From the NCBI GenBank assembly GCA_009746045.1, contig RPFO01002138.1, forward strand, positions 1-24,861: 24,861 bases of DNA. The letters run 5' to 3'. The notes below the pieces were generated by a model. The model was not told where the DNA came from. It saw only the letters and a list, made by a program, of their open reading frames with translations, and ran no database searches. The translations under genes were made by a program, and so were the position numbers. Positions 1 to 11,570 of the stretch are shown in pieces. This DNA comes from Mesostigma viride (Eukaryota > Streptophyta > Mesostigmatophyceae > Mesostigmatales > Mesostigmataceae). The first letter of the stretch is position 1; each line of letters opens with the position of its first letter.

Positions 1-2689
1 CTCTGTCTACCGACACCAGTGACACCGCAGCTACGCACCTTCCCATGACCTCCGTCTTATCTCTGTCTACCTGACACCAGTGACAACCGCGGCTAGCACC
101 CTTCCTTATGATTCTCCGTCTCATCTCTGTCTACCTGACACCAGGATACCGCTGCCAACCTTCGTTATGATTCCCCGTCTCATCTCTGTCTACCTGACAC
201 CAGTGGATTCCGCGGCTAGCACCCTCCTTATGATTCTCCGTTGTCATCTCTGTCTACCTGAACCGGGACACCGCGGCTAGCATCCTTCCTTATGATTCTC
301 CGTCTCATCCTGTCACCTGAACACCGTGGAGACGCGCGGCTAGCACCCTTCCTTATGATCTCCCGTCTCGTCTCTGTCTACCTGACACCAGTGGACACCG
401 CGGGTAGCACCCTTCCTACGATCCCCGCTCATCCTGTCCTACACCAGTGGACACCACGGGTAGCACCTTCGTATGATTCCCGTCTCATCTCTTTCTACCT
501 GACACCAGTAGACACCGCAGCGACACCCTTCCTTATGATACTCTGTCTCATCTTGTCTACCTGACCCAGTGACACCGCGGCTAGCATCCTTTCTTATGAT
601 TCTCCTCGTCTATCTCTGTCTACCTGACACCAGTGGACACCGCGGCTAGATCCTTCCTTTGATTCCCCGTCTCATCTCTGTCCACCACTGACACCAGTGG
701 ACACCGCGCTAGCATCGTTATGATTACTCTGTCTCATCTCTGTCTACCTGACACCATGGACACCGCGGCTAGCCCCTTCCTTATGATTCCCGTTCTCATC
801 TCTGTCTACCTGACACAGTGGACACCGCGGCTAGGACCCCTCGTTATGAATCCCCGTCTCATCTCTGTCTACCTTACACCAGTGGACACGTGCTAGCACC
901 CTTCCTATATTCCCATCTTATTCTGTCTACCTGACACCAGTCAACACCGCGGCCAGCACCTTTCCTATGATCCCCGTTCTCACTCTGTTACTGACACCCG
1001 TGGACACCGCGGCTAGCACCCTTCGTTATGAATCCCGCGTCTCACTCTGTCTACTGACACCAGTGGACACCGCGGCTAGCACCCTTCGTTATGAATCCCC
1101 GTCCATCTCTGTCTACCTGACACCAGTGGACACCGTGGCTAGCACCCTTCCTTATGATTCCCCATGCTTATCCTGTCTACTGACACCAGCACCCGGCCAG
1201 CACCCTTCCTATGATTCCCCGTCTCATCTCTGTCTACCTGACACCAGTGACAACCGCTAGCACCCTTCTTTATGATTCTCCGTCTAATCTGTGTCTACTG
1301 ACCCAGTGACACCCGCGGCTGCATCCTTCCCCATCTCGATCCGTTCATCTCTGTCTACCTGACACCAGTGGATCCGCGGCTAGCACCCTTCCTTATGATT
1401 CCCCGTCTCATCTCTTTCTACCCTGACACATGGACACCGCAGCCAGCACCTTCCTTATGATTCCCCGTCTCATCTCTGTTACCTGACACCAGTGGACACC
1501 GGCGGTAGCATCTTTCTTATGATTCTCCGTCTCATCTCTGTCCACTGACACAGTGGACACCGGGCTAGCACCGTTCCTTATGAATCCCGTCTATCTCTCG
1601 CTTAACTGAGACCGTGGACACCGCGGCTAGCAATCCCTCTCATGATTCTCCGTCTCATCTCTGTCTACCTGACCACCAGTGGAACACTGCGGCTGGCACC
1701 CTTCCTTTTGATTCTCCGTCTCATCTCTGTCTAGTTGACACCAGTGGACACCGCGCTAGCGTCCTTCTTATGATTCCCCGTCTCATCTCTGTCTACCTGA
1801 CACCAGTGGACACCGCGGCTAGCACCCTTCCGTATGATTCCCCGTCTCATCTCTGTCTACCTGACACCCGTGGACACTGCGGCTAGCACCCTTCATTATT
1901 GATTCCCTGTCTCATCTCTGTTCTACCTGACACCAGTGGATACCGCGGCTAGACCCTTCCCATTCTCCGTCTCATCTCTGTCTACCTGACACCAGTAAAA
2001 CACTGCGGCCAGCCCCTTTCGTATGATTCTCCGTCTCATCTCTGTCTACCTGACACCAGTGGATACCGCGGCCAGCACCCTTCGTTATGATTCCCCGTCT
2101 CATCTCTGTCACCTGACACCAGTGGACACCACAGCTAGCACCTTCCTTATGATTCCGTCTCATCTCTGTCTACCGACACCAGTGGACACCGCGGCTACAC
2201 GGTGCCTTATGATTCCCCGTCATCTCTGTCTACCTGACCAGTGGACACGCGCTAGCACCCCTCCTTTGAATCCCCGTCTCATCTCTGTCACTCTGACACC
2301 AGTGGACTCCGCGGTAGCACGGGTGCCTTATGATTCCCCGTCTCATCTCTGTCTACCGACACCAGTGGAACACCGCGGCTAGCACCCTCGTTATGAATCC
2401 CGTCTTCATCTCGTCTACCTGACACCAGTGGACACCGCGGCTAGCACCCTTCATTATGATTCCCCGTCTCTCTCTGTCTACCTGACCCAGTGCACCGCGG
2501 CTAGCACCCTCTTATGAATCCCGTCCATCTCTGTCTACCTGATACCAGTGGACACGGGCTAGCACCCTTCCTTATGATTCCCCGTTCATCTCTGTCTACC
2601 TGACACAGGGACACCGGGCTAGCACCCTTCCTTATGATTCTCGTCTCATCTCTGTCTACCTACACCAGTGGACACGCGGCTAGCCCCTT

Positions 2690-3480
2690 CCCATCCCCGT
2701 CTCATCTCTGTCTACCTGAACCAGTGAACTGCGGCAGCACCCTTCCTTATGATTCCCCGTCTCATTCTCTGTCTACCTGACACTGTGGCGACGCGGCTAG
2801 CACCCTTCGTATGACTCTCCGTCTCATTCTGTCTACCTGACACCATGGACACTGCGGCTAGCACCCTTCCTTATGATTCCCCGTCTCATCTCTGTCTACC
2901 TGACACCAGTACACGCGGCTAGCACGGTGCCTTATGATTTCCCCGTCTCATCTCTTGTCTACCTGACACCAGGGACACGCGGCTAGCACCCTTCCCATCT
3001 CCGTCTCATCTCTGTCTACTTGACCAGTGACACTGCGCTAGCACCCTTCCTTATGATTCCCCGTCTCATCTCTGTCTACTGACACCAGTGGCACCGCGGC
3101 TAGCACCCTTCCTTATGATTCCCCGTCTATCTCTGTCTACCTGACACCCGTGGACACTGCGGCTAACCCTTCCTTATGATTTCCGTCTCATTCTGTCTAC
3201 CTGACACCAGTGGACACCGCGGCTACACCTTCCCATCCCCGTCTCATCTCTGTCTACCTGACACCAGTGACACTGCGGCTAGCACCCATTCTTATATTCT
3301 CCGTCTCTTCTGTCTACCTGACACCAGTGGACACCGCAGCTAGCACCTTCCCCATGACTCTCCGTTTATTCTGTCTACCTGACACCATGGACACGCGGCT
3401 AGCACCCTTCCCTTATGATTCTCCGTCATCTCTGTCTACCTGACACCAGTGGATTCCGCGGCCAGACCTTCGTTATGATT
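2690..3480 (+). repeat. Higher-order repeat block, copy A, within the satellite
   Basis: This stretch carries an ordered series of unit variants: short CCCATCCCCGT unit, CGGTGCC unit at 2924, short CCCATCTCCGT unit at 2995, short CCCATCCCCGT unit at 3232, ACCCATTCTT unit, CCGCAGCTAGC + CCCATGACTC unit near 3340, then TTCCGCGGCCAG + CTTCGTTATG near 3455. The same order recurs about 1.77 kb downstream. Copies were matched by eye, so the edges are approximate. Confidence 0.75.
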
Positions 3481-4454
3481 CCCCGTCTCATTCTTCTACC
3501 TGCACAGTGACACCGCGGCTAGATCCTTCCTTATGATTCCCCGTTTATCTCTGTCTACCTGACACCAGTGGACACCGCGGCTAGCACCCTTCCTTATGAT
3601 TCTCCGTCATCTGTCTACCTGACACCAGGGACACCGCGGCCAGCACCTCCTTTATGATTCCCCGTCTCGTCTCTGTCTACCTGACACCATGGCACCGCAG
3701 CTAGCACCCTCTTATGATTCCCGTCTCATCTTGCCTACCTGACCACCAGTGGACACCGCGGGCTAGCATCCTTCCTTATGATTCCCCGTCTCGTCTCTGT
3801 CTACTGACACTTGACACTGCGGCTAGCACCCTTCCTTATGATTTTCCCGTCTCTCTCTGTCTACCTGACACCAGTGGACACCGCGGCTAGCACCTCCCCA
3901 TCCCCCGTCTCATCTCTGTCTACCTGACACCAGTGGACACTGCGGCTAGCACCCATTCTTATGATTCTCCGTCTCATCTCTGTCTACCTGACACCAGTGG
4001 ACACCGCAGCTAGCACCCTTCCCCCATGACTCTCCGTCTTTCTCTGCCTACCTGACACCAGTGGACACCGCGGCTAGCACCCTTCCTTATGATTCTCCGC
4101 TTCATCTCTGTCTACCTGACACCAGTGGAATTCGCGGCAGCACCCTTCGTTATGATTCCGGCCTCATCTCTGTCTACCTGACACCAGTGGACACCGCGGC
4201 TAGCATCCTTCCTTATGATTCCCCGCTCATCTCTGTCTACCTGACACCTGTGGAGACCGCGGCTAGCACCCTTCGTATGACTCTCCGTCTCATCTCTGTC
4301 TACCTGACACCAGTGGACACTGCGGCTAGCACCCTTCCTTATGATTCCCCGCTATCTCTGCTACCTGAACCAGTGGACACCGCGGCTAGCACGGTGCCTA
4401 TATTCCCCGTCTCATCTCTGTCTACCTGACACCAGTGGACACCGCGGCTAGCAC

Positions 4455-5262
4455 CCTTCCCCATCCCCAGTCATCTGTCTACCTGACACCAGTGGACACT
4501 GCGGCTAGCACCCTTCCTTATGATTCCCGTCTCCATCTCTGTCTACCTACACCTGTGGAGACCGCGGCTAGCAACCCTTCCGTATGACTCTCCGTCTCAT
4601 CTCTGTCTACCTGACACCAGTGACCTGCGGTAGCACCCTTCCTTATGATTCCCCGTTCATCTCTGTCTACTGACACCAGTGGACACCGCGGCTAGCACGG
4701 TGCCTTATGATTCCCCGTCTCTCTCTGTCTTACCTGACCCAGTGGACACCGCGGCTAGCACCCTTCCCATCTCCGTCTCATCTCTGTCTACTGACACCAG
4801 TGGACACTGCGGCTAGCACCCTTCTTATGATTCCCGGTCTCATCTGTCTACCTGACACCAGTGACACCTGCGGCTAGCACCTTCCTTATATTCCCGTCTC
4901 ATCTCTGTCTACCTGACACCCGGGACACTGCGGTAGCACCCTTCCTTATGATTTCCCGTCTCATCTCTGTCTACCTGACCCAGTGGACACCGCGGCTAGC
5001 ACCCTTCCCCATCCCCGTCTCATCTCTGTCTACCTGACCCAGTGGACACTGCGGCTACACCCATTCTTATGATTCTCCGTCTCATCTCTGTCTACCTGAC
5101 ACAGTGGACACCGCAGCTAGCACCCTTCCCCATGCTCTCCGTCTTATCTCTGTCTACCTGACACCAGTGGACACGCGGCTAGCACCCTTCCTTATGATTC
5201 TCCGTCTCATCTCTGTCTACCTGACACCAGTGGATTCCGCGGCCAGCACCTTCGTTATGATT
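4455..5262 (+). repeat. Higher-order repeat block, copy B, within the satellite
   Basis: Repeats the variant order of the block starting near 2690. The offsets of five markers agree: 2690 to 4455 (1765), 2924 to 4697 (1773), 2995 to 4762 (1767), 3232 to 5009 (1777), and the CCGCAGCTAGC/TTCCGCGG pair near 3340/3455 to 5113/5233. A shorter piece of the same order (ACCCATTCTT unit, then CCGCAGCTAGC + CCCATGACTC) also occurs at about 3893-4150, and a partial one at about 20-230. This implies block duplication or unequal exchange of multi-unit segments. Confidence 0.72.
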
Positions 5263-6139
5263 CCCCGTCTCATCTCTGTCTACCTGACACAGTGGACACC
5301 GCGGCTAGCACCCTTCCTTATTGATCCCCGTCTCATTCTCTGTCTACCTGACACCAGTGGACACCGCGGCTGCATCCTTCCTTATGATTCCCCGTCTCAG
5401 TTCTGTCTACCTGACACCAGTTGACACCGCGGGTAGCAACCTCCTATTGATTCCCCGTCTTTATCTCTGTCTACCTGACACCAGTGACACCGCGGCAGCA
5501 CCTTCCTTATGATTCTCCTCTCATCTCTGTCTATGACACCAGTGGACACCGCGGCCAGCACCCTTCCTTATGATTCCCCGTCTCGTCTCTGTCTACCTGA
5601 CACCAGTGGACACCGCGGCTAGCACCCTTCCTTATGATTCCCCGTTCTCATCTCTGCCACCTGACACCAGTGGACACGCGGCTAGCATCCTTCTTATGAT
5701 TCCCCGTCTCATCTCTGTCTACCTGACACCAGTTGACACGCGGGGTAGCAACCTTCCTATGATTCCCCGTCTCATCTCTTTCTACCTGACACCAGTGGAC
5801 ACCGCGGTAGCACCCTTCCTTATGATCTCCGTCTCATCTCTGTCTACCTGACACCATGGACACCGCGCCAGCACCCTTCCTTATGATTCCCCGTCTCGTC
5901 TCTGTCTACCTGACACCAGTGGACACGCGGCTAGCACCCTTCCTTATGATTCCCGTCTCATCTCTGTCTACCTGACACCAGTGGACACCGCGGCTAGCAT
6001 CTTCCTTATTGTACTCCGTCTCATCTCTGTCTACCTGACACCAGTGGACACCGTGGCTAGCATCCTTTCTTATGATTCTCCGTCTCATCTCTGTCTACCT
6101 GACACCAGTGGACACCGCGGCTAGCATCCTTCCTTATGA

Positions 6140-7600
6140 TTCCCCGTCTCATCTCTGTCCACCTGACACCAGTGGACACCGTGGCTAGCATCCTTCCTCA
6201 TGATACTCTGTCTCATTCTGTCTACCTGACACCCGTGGACACTGCGGCTAGCACCTTCCTTATGATTCCGTCTCATCTCTGTCTACCTGACACCAGTGAC
6301 ACCGCGGCTAGCGTCCTTCCTTATGATACTCCGTCTCATCTCTGTCTACCTGACACCAGTGGACACCGCAAGCTAGCACCCTTCCTCATGAATCCCCGTC
6401 TCATCTCTGTCTACCGACACAGTGGACCCGCGGCTAGCTCCCTTCCTTATGATTATTCGTCTCATCTCTGTCTACCTGACACCAGTGACACCGCAGCTAG
6501 CACCCCTTCCTCATGAATCCCCCGTCTCATCTCTGTCTACCTGACACAGTGGACACCGCGGCTAGCACCCTTCCTTATGATTCTCCGTCTCGTTCTGTCT
6601 ACCTGACACCAGTGACACCGCGGCTAGCACCCTTCCTTATGATTCCCCTCTCATCTCTGCTACCTGACACCAGTGGACACCGCGGCTAGCATCCTTCCTT
6701 TGATTCCCCTCTCATCTCTCGTCTACCTGACACCAGTTGACACCGCGGGTAGCACCCTTCCTTATGATTCCCCGTCTCATCTCTTCTACCTGACACCAGT
6801 AGACACGCGCGAGCACCCTTCCTTATGATACTCCGTTCTCATCTCTGTCTACCTGACACCAGTGGACACCGCGGCTAGCATCCTTTCTTATGATTCTCCG
6901 TCTCATCTCTGTCTACCTGACACCAGTGGACACCCGCGCTAGCCTTCCTTATGATTCCCCGTCTCATCTCTGTCCACCTGACACCAGTGGACACCGTGGC
7001 TAGCATCCTTCCTCATGATACTCTGTCTCATCTCTGTCTACCTGACACCGTGGACACTGCGGCTAGCACCCTTCCTTATGATTCCCGTCTCATCTCTGTC
7101 TACCTGACCCAGTGGACACCCGCGGCTAGCGTCCTTCTTATGATACTCCGTTCATCTCTGTCTACCTGACACCAGTGGACACCGCAGCTAGCACCCTTCC
7201 TCATGATCCCCGTTCTCATCTCTGTCTACCTGACACCAGTGGACACCGCGGCTGCACCCTTCCTATGATTCCCCGTCTCATCTCTGTCTACCTGACACCA
7301 GTGGACACCGGGCTAGCATCCTTTCTTATGATTCTCCGTCTCATCTCTGTCTACCTGACACCATTGGACACCGCGGCTAGCATCCTTCTTATGATTCCCG
7401 TTCATCTCTGTCCACCTGACACCAGTGGACACCGTGGCTAGCATCCTTCCTCATGATACTCTGTCTCATCTCTGTCTACCTGACACCCGTGGAGCACTGC
7501 GGCTAGCACCCTTCCTTATGATTCCGTCTCATCTCTGTCTACCTGACACCAGTGGACACCGCGGCTAGCGTCCTCCTTATGATACTCCGTCTCATCTCTG
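6140..7600 (+). repeat. Second higher-order repeat family, three copies within the satellite
   Basis: A four-unit series occurs at about 6140, 6957 and 7400. It runs: CTGTCCACCTGAC unit; CACCGTGGCTAGCATCC with CTCATGATACTCTG; CACCCGTGGACACTGCGG or a close form; then CGGCTAGCGTCC with TATGATACTCCG. The spacings, about 816 and 441 bp, are close to 13 and 7 units allowing for lost bases. Between the copies the units are of other types. Confidence 0.65.
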
Positions 7601-8813
7601 TCTACCTACACCAGTTGACACCGTGGCTAGTTTCCTTCCCCATCTCGACCGTTTCATCTCTGTCTACCTGACACAGTGATTCCGGGCTAGCACCCTTCCT
7701 TATGAATCCCCGTCTCATCTCTGTCTACTGACAACCAGTGACCCCGAGCAGCACGCTTCCTTAGATTCCCCGTCTCATCCTGTCTACCTGACACCCGTGG
7801 ACTGCGGCTAGCACCCTTCCTTATATACTCCGTCTCATCTCTGTCTACCTGACACCAGTGACACCGCGGCTAGCACCCTTCCTTATGATTTCTCCGTCTC
7901 ATCTCTGTCCACCTGGCACCAGTGGCACGCGGCTAGCATCCTTCCTCATGATATTCCGTCTCATCTTCGCTACCTGACACCAGTGGACACCGGGCTAGCA
8001 TCTTCTTATGATCCCGTTCATCTCTGTCCACTGAACACCAGTGGACACCGCGGCTAGCATCTTCCTTATGATTCTCCGTCTCATCTCTGTCTACCTGAAC
8101 CCATGGACACCGTGCTAGCGTCGTCCTTATGATTCCCTGTCTCATCCCCTGTCTACCTGACACCAGTGGACACCGGGCTTAGCATCCTTCCCCATCTCGA
8201 TCCGTTTCATCTCTGTCTACTGACACCAGTGGACACCGTGCTAGCAACCTTCTTATGATACTCCGTCTCATCCTCTGTCTACTGACACCAGTGGACACCG
8301 CGGCCAGCACCCTTCCTTATGATTCTCCTTCTCATCTCTGTCTACCTGACACCCAGTGGACACCGCGGCTAGCTCCTTCCTTATGATTGCCCGTCTCATC
8401 TCTGTCTACCTGGCACCAGTGGACACCGCGGCCACACCTTCCTTATGACTCCCTGTCTCATCTCTGTCTACCTGACACCAGTGGACACCGCGGCAGCACC
8501 CTTCCCATCTCTGTCTCATCTGTCTTACCTGACACCAGTGGACACGCGGCCCACACCCTTCGTTATGATTCCCCGTCTCATCTCTGTCTACCTGACACCA
8601 GTGGACACTGCGGCTAGCACCCTTCATAATGATTCTCCATCTCATCTTTGTCTACCTGACACCTGTGGATACCGCGGCTTGCATCCTTCTTATGATTCCC
8701 GTCTCATCTCTGTCTACTGACACCAGTGGACACCGCGGCCAGCACCCTTCCTTATGACCCTCTCTTTCTTGTCACCTGACAACCTGTGGAGACCGGGCTA
8801 CACCCTTCCTTAT

Positions 8814-8941
8814 GATTCTCCGTCTCATCTCTGTCTACCTGACACCGGTGGACACCGTGGCTAGCATCCTTCCTGATGATTCTCCGTCTCATCTCTGTCT
8901 ACCTGACACCGGTGGACACCGTGGCTAGCATCCTTCCTGAT
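8814..8941 (+). repeat. Exact tandem duplication of one 64-bp satellite variant
   Basis: Positions 8814-8877 and 8878-8941 are identical. Both have the rare CACCGGTGGACACCGTGG form and CTTCCTGATGATT. This is the cleanest neighbouring pair in the array and suggests a recent single-unit duplication near the right edge. Confidence 0.9.
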
Positions 8942-9302
8942 GATTCTCCGTCTTATCTCTATCTACCTGACACCAGTGGACTCCGCGGGTAGCACCCTTC
9001 GCCATCTCCGCTCATCTCTGTCTACCTGACACCAGTGGATTCCGCGGCTAGCATCCTTCCTTTGAATCTCCGTCTCATCTCTGTCTACCTGACACCAGTG
9101 GACACCGCGGCTAGCAACCGTTCCTTATGATTCTCCGTCTCATCTCTGTCTACCTGACACCAGTGGATGCCGTGGCTAGCATCCTTCCCCATGACTCTCC
9201 GTCTCATCTCTGTCTACCTGACACCAGTGGACACCGCGGCTAGCACCCTTCCCCATGACTCTCCGTCTCATCTCTGTCTGCCTGACACCAGTGGATACCG
9301 CG

Positions 9303-9862
9303 CAATACAGAGGCAGGCATGAGGATCCGAGTCAGAGTCTTATCTATTCAGGCTGCACTTTTGTCCATCGATCTATGACCACTAACATAGAGCCTGCACT
9401 GTGTATGTGTTTGGGTGTATGGCAAAGCCGCACGGGTTGTCGCACCTCGCAGGACTTTGTAATGGTGGGGAGCCCTTCAATGTCCGTTGGACTGGCAAAT
9501 GCTCACAGATATTGTTTGCTCTGACTTACCAGCCCCCTCCCTGCATTTCTTGAATATTCACAAGCATTTGTAAGCCCTGTGACAAACTTTTTTTCTTTGT
9601 AGTAAGGAAATGGGCATATTGGCCTGTGGTTGCAGATGGCGTGAGAGTTTGCCTGGCTCGCAAATAACCCCACTTCAACGCAACTGGGGTTCTGACCTGT
9701 CTAAATGGTCCAGCCATAACTTGAGGCCCGGCACGGCCTCGCTTGAGAGGCTTAGTTGGCACTCCAATGATCTGAGTACTGCAGCTATCCTTTCAATCCT
9801 TTGAGCCCTATTTGCTTGATACCATGGGTTTGATACCAATCCTTACTGCTCCCAACTGCAAA
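9303..9862. other. Unique flank between satellite and TIR gene; no gene seen
   Basis: Non-repetitive sequence. A pyrimidine run ending TTTCTTTGTAG (about 9587-9602) would serve as a splice acceptor, but I can find no coding exon attached to it. The short open frames on both strands show no recognisable protein. Confidence 0.5.
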
Positions 9863-10369
9863 ATGTCCTACCTGCAGGAGGAGGACGTACAAGCCTTCAA
9901 GGGTCCGTCTTGTTGCCGGGGAGCTTGTTGATGCGTTCCGACACACACCTGGGCTGGCGACGACCACGGCCGCAACAATCACGAGCGGTCGCGCGTCAAT
10001 GAAAAGCTGGGTATGTTGGGCTTTCGACGTGGTTCGATGAGGAGAAAATGGATGGCAGGGTGGAGAAGCAGATGGCGGACGGCATTCGTGGCTCGAAGTG
10101 GTGCTGGTGTTTGTCACAGGGCGCTACATGGAGAAGGTTGAAGACGAGGATGAACTGCGCCAAGGAGTTTGGCTTCGCCGTGCGCAAGGGCCTCAAGTAA
10201 TTGTGCCCATCGTCATGGAGGACGCGCTGCTGGACCCAGAAGTGGATGGATGGAGTCGTTACCCTGAACCTTGGCACCAAGCTCTTCGTGCCCATGACAA
10301 GGACTCCGACATGCTGTCGACAGCGCGCCCATGCGCAAGCTGCTGGGCATCCGGCTGGCCTTGGTGTGA
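9863..10369 (+). pseudogene. TIR-domain protein gene broken by about nine reading-frame changes
   Basis: Reading across frames gives one coherent TIR (Toll/interleukin-1 receptor) domain. In order: a possible start at ATG 9863 (MSYLQEEDVQAFK, to 9901); VRLVAGELVDAF (9903-9938); HTWAGDDHGRNNHER (from 9944, strand A and the following loop); TWFDEEKMDG (10027 on, BB-loop region) followed by QMADGI; VVLVFVTGRYMEKV (10098 on); NCAKEFGFAVRKGLK (10153-10197), whose Glu in the C-x-x-E context sits where the catalytic Glu of NAD-cleaving TIR domains lies; VIVPIVMEDALLDP (10197-10238); LNLGTKLFVPM; and LGIRLALV before TGA at 10367-10369. The intact protein would be about 165-170 residues, a stand-alone TIR domain. 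Frame changes fall near 9902, 9940, 10026, 10096, 10152, 10197, 10239, 10297 and 10322, and most look like one lost base. No stop arises by substitution inside the matching segments. Members of the superfamily act in signalling or as NAD hydrolases; the role here is unknown. It could be a young pseudogene or an intact gene damaged by assembly errors. Confidence 0.75.
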
Positions 10370-10400
10370 AGCAAGGCAGTGACGGGGCTGTCCCTACAGG

Positions 10401-10440
10401 GGACATACTCGCAAGCAGGGGGGGACAATACTCGCAAGCA
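10401..10440 (+). repeat. Short direct repeat, two copies
   Basis: GGACATACTCGCAAGCA at 10401-10417 and GGACAATACTCGCAAGCA at 10423-10440 differ by one inserted A. Probably a local slippage or footprint duplication just downstream of the TIR gene. Confidence 0.7.
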
Positions 10441-10739
10441 CGCTCACCTGCGTTCCATAAAAGACGCAACTGCTTGCATCCCGCGGGCCAGTCGGTCACC
10501 ATGCAAGAAACTCAAGTACTATGGGCTTCCTGGTGGGACACCACAGTCAAGTGACAGTGACACAAAACACCTTGCTCAGAAAGACGGTTTCATCTCCTCG
10601 ATCAGTTACAACTTGCATGTAAGGTTGGAATGTCTTTGCATGGTCGTGGGGACCTGGTATCACAAAATGAGCAAGTGCGTAAACTTCTTCGATTAACCTG
10701 CGCAAGTGAAGCGGCAGATTACCCATGGTCAAGATTCTC

Positions 10740-10760
10740 TGTTCGGCTTCAAGCCGAACA
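10740..10760. other. Perfect palindrome/hairpin
   Basis: TGTTCGGCTT, one C, then AAGCCGAACA: 10 bases each side of the centre. As RNA or a cruciform it would give an 8-bp stem (TGTTCGGC/GCCGAACA) with a TTCAA loop. No run of T follows and no gene boundary is defined here, so I do not call it a terminator. Confidence 0.6.
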
Positions 10761-11570
10761 TGGAGTAGAATATATACGAACGGGTTGAAAACACCTGCCG
10801 CCATCCGCACTTAACACTCTATGGCCTCGCCGTGGGGACTAGACGCTATGCCTTGAACTTGTGATCTATTATACTATCTAGACCTGCCATTGAAACGCGC
10901 TTCCTTGGAATGCCTCCTGTGGTGGGGCCAACGGGCTGACCAGTCACCCGTTGACGAACTCAGGATCCTGTAGGCTGACAAGATGCAGTTCTCGATGCCG
11001 AAATAATACCACACATGCACTACGAAGCGTACAAAACAACCATATGGCAAGTAATTAAGAAGAACAATTTCAAGTTAGTAAGAAAAGGTAAGGAGTTTTA
11101 AAAACCTGGACAGCTCACACCCAAAACTCCAAAGACCTACTAAAGCCAATTTTTTTATCTCTCTAGCTGTTTGTTTAAAGTTCTGCATGCCAACATGCAT
11201 ATATCAAGGAGACAACCAGCGCAGGCCAGAAATGGGAGAATCCGGACCATGGTAGCTCGAGCCTGCCGTTAGCTTGTCCGCGTGCATCTACCTTAATTCA
11301 TACATGAATATATGTAACATGCATATATGTACCTTGTATGGCTGGTAGACAGAAGTCGATCCCGTTCCTGAATTTCCTCACTCGCTTTGTCTTTAGACGC
11401 TTCCATGTGGCCACACTCGGAGCAAGAATCCTTGGATGTTCAGCCAGCTCGGATTTTGGTACGGTTCCCAAACTGCCTTGTCACAATGGACAACGCATGC
11501 AGGTCGCCTGTGTCAGCGCTTAGGGCTGATGACTTGCCGGGTCTATGTTAACGGCACGATGAGATTCCCG

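Larger units (their letters stand above)
1..9302. repeat. 64-bp satellite/minisatellite array, open at the left edge
   Basis: Tandem repeat with a 64-bp full-length unit, for example 1801 to 1865 and 8814 to 8878 to 8942. Each unit contains CTCATCTCTGTCTACCTGAC, then CACCGCGGCTAGCAC (abutting CCGCGG and GCTAGC palindromes), then a variable tail around CTTATGATTCCCCGT. The consensus unit is about 56% GC and 66% pyrimidine on the plus strand. About 145-150 units fit before the array stops inside a unit at about 9302, where the text changes to unrelated sequence beginning CAATACAGAGG. Many units have lost one or more single bases. Named variants include a roughly 60-bp form with CCCATCCCCGT or CCCATCTCCGT (about 1327, 2690, 2995, 3232, 3893, 4455, 4762, 5009), a CGGTGCC form (2924, 4697), a CAGTTGACACCGCGGGTAGC form and a GATACTC form. 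All open frames inside, on both strands, are translations of the repeat. In the consensus, a frame opening at ATGATTCCCCGT ends after about 38 codons at the TAG inside GGCTAGC, so I call none of them genes. Confidence 0.97.
10370..11570. other. Mostly unique region, no gene recognised
   Basis: Short open frames occur on both strands (for example minus 10547-10810 and plus 11338-11523), but none shows a family motif, low-complexity signature or plausible context. A TATCAAGGAGACAAC 15-mer at about 11202-11216 recurs at about 19484-19498 in the right arm of the foldback element. The AT-rich stretch at about 11296-11336 is rich in ATATGTA and ATGCATAT. Confidence 0.4.

Noticed and set aside
80-8720. 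Many 60-126-codon frames in the satellite on both strands, with LISVYLTPVDTAAS and WCQVDRDE repeats
   Set aside because: They follow the 64-bp period, depend on random base losses to skip the TAG in GGCTAGC or the TGA in CCTGACA, and shift frame every unit. There is no sign of a selected repeat protein.
1-9302. CRISPR array
   Set aside because: The period is a continuous 64-bp repeat with variation throughout the unit and no division into constant repeats and unrelated spacers. The context is also eukaryotic.
9785-10502. Minus-strand frames of 110 and 168 codons over the TIR gene
   Set aside because: They are antisense to a region whose plus-strand segments carry clear TIR motifs, and they show no motif of their own.
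10929-10953. CAACGGG/CCCGTTG short inverted repeat
   Set aside because: A 7-bp match with an 11-nt gap is expected by chance several times in 25 kb.
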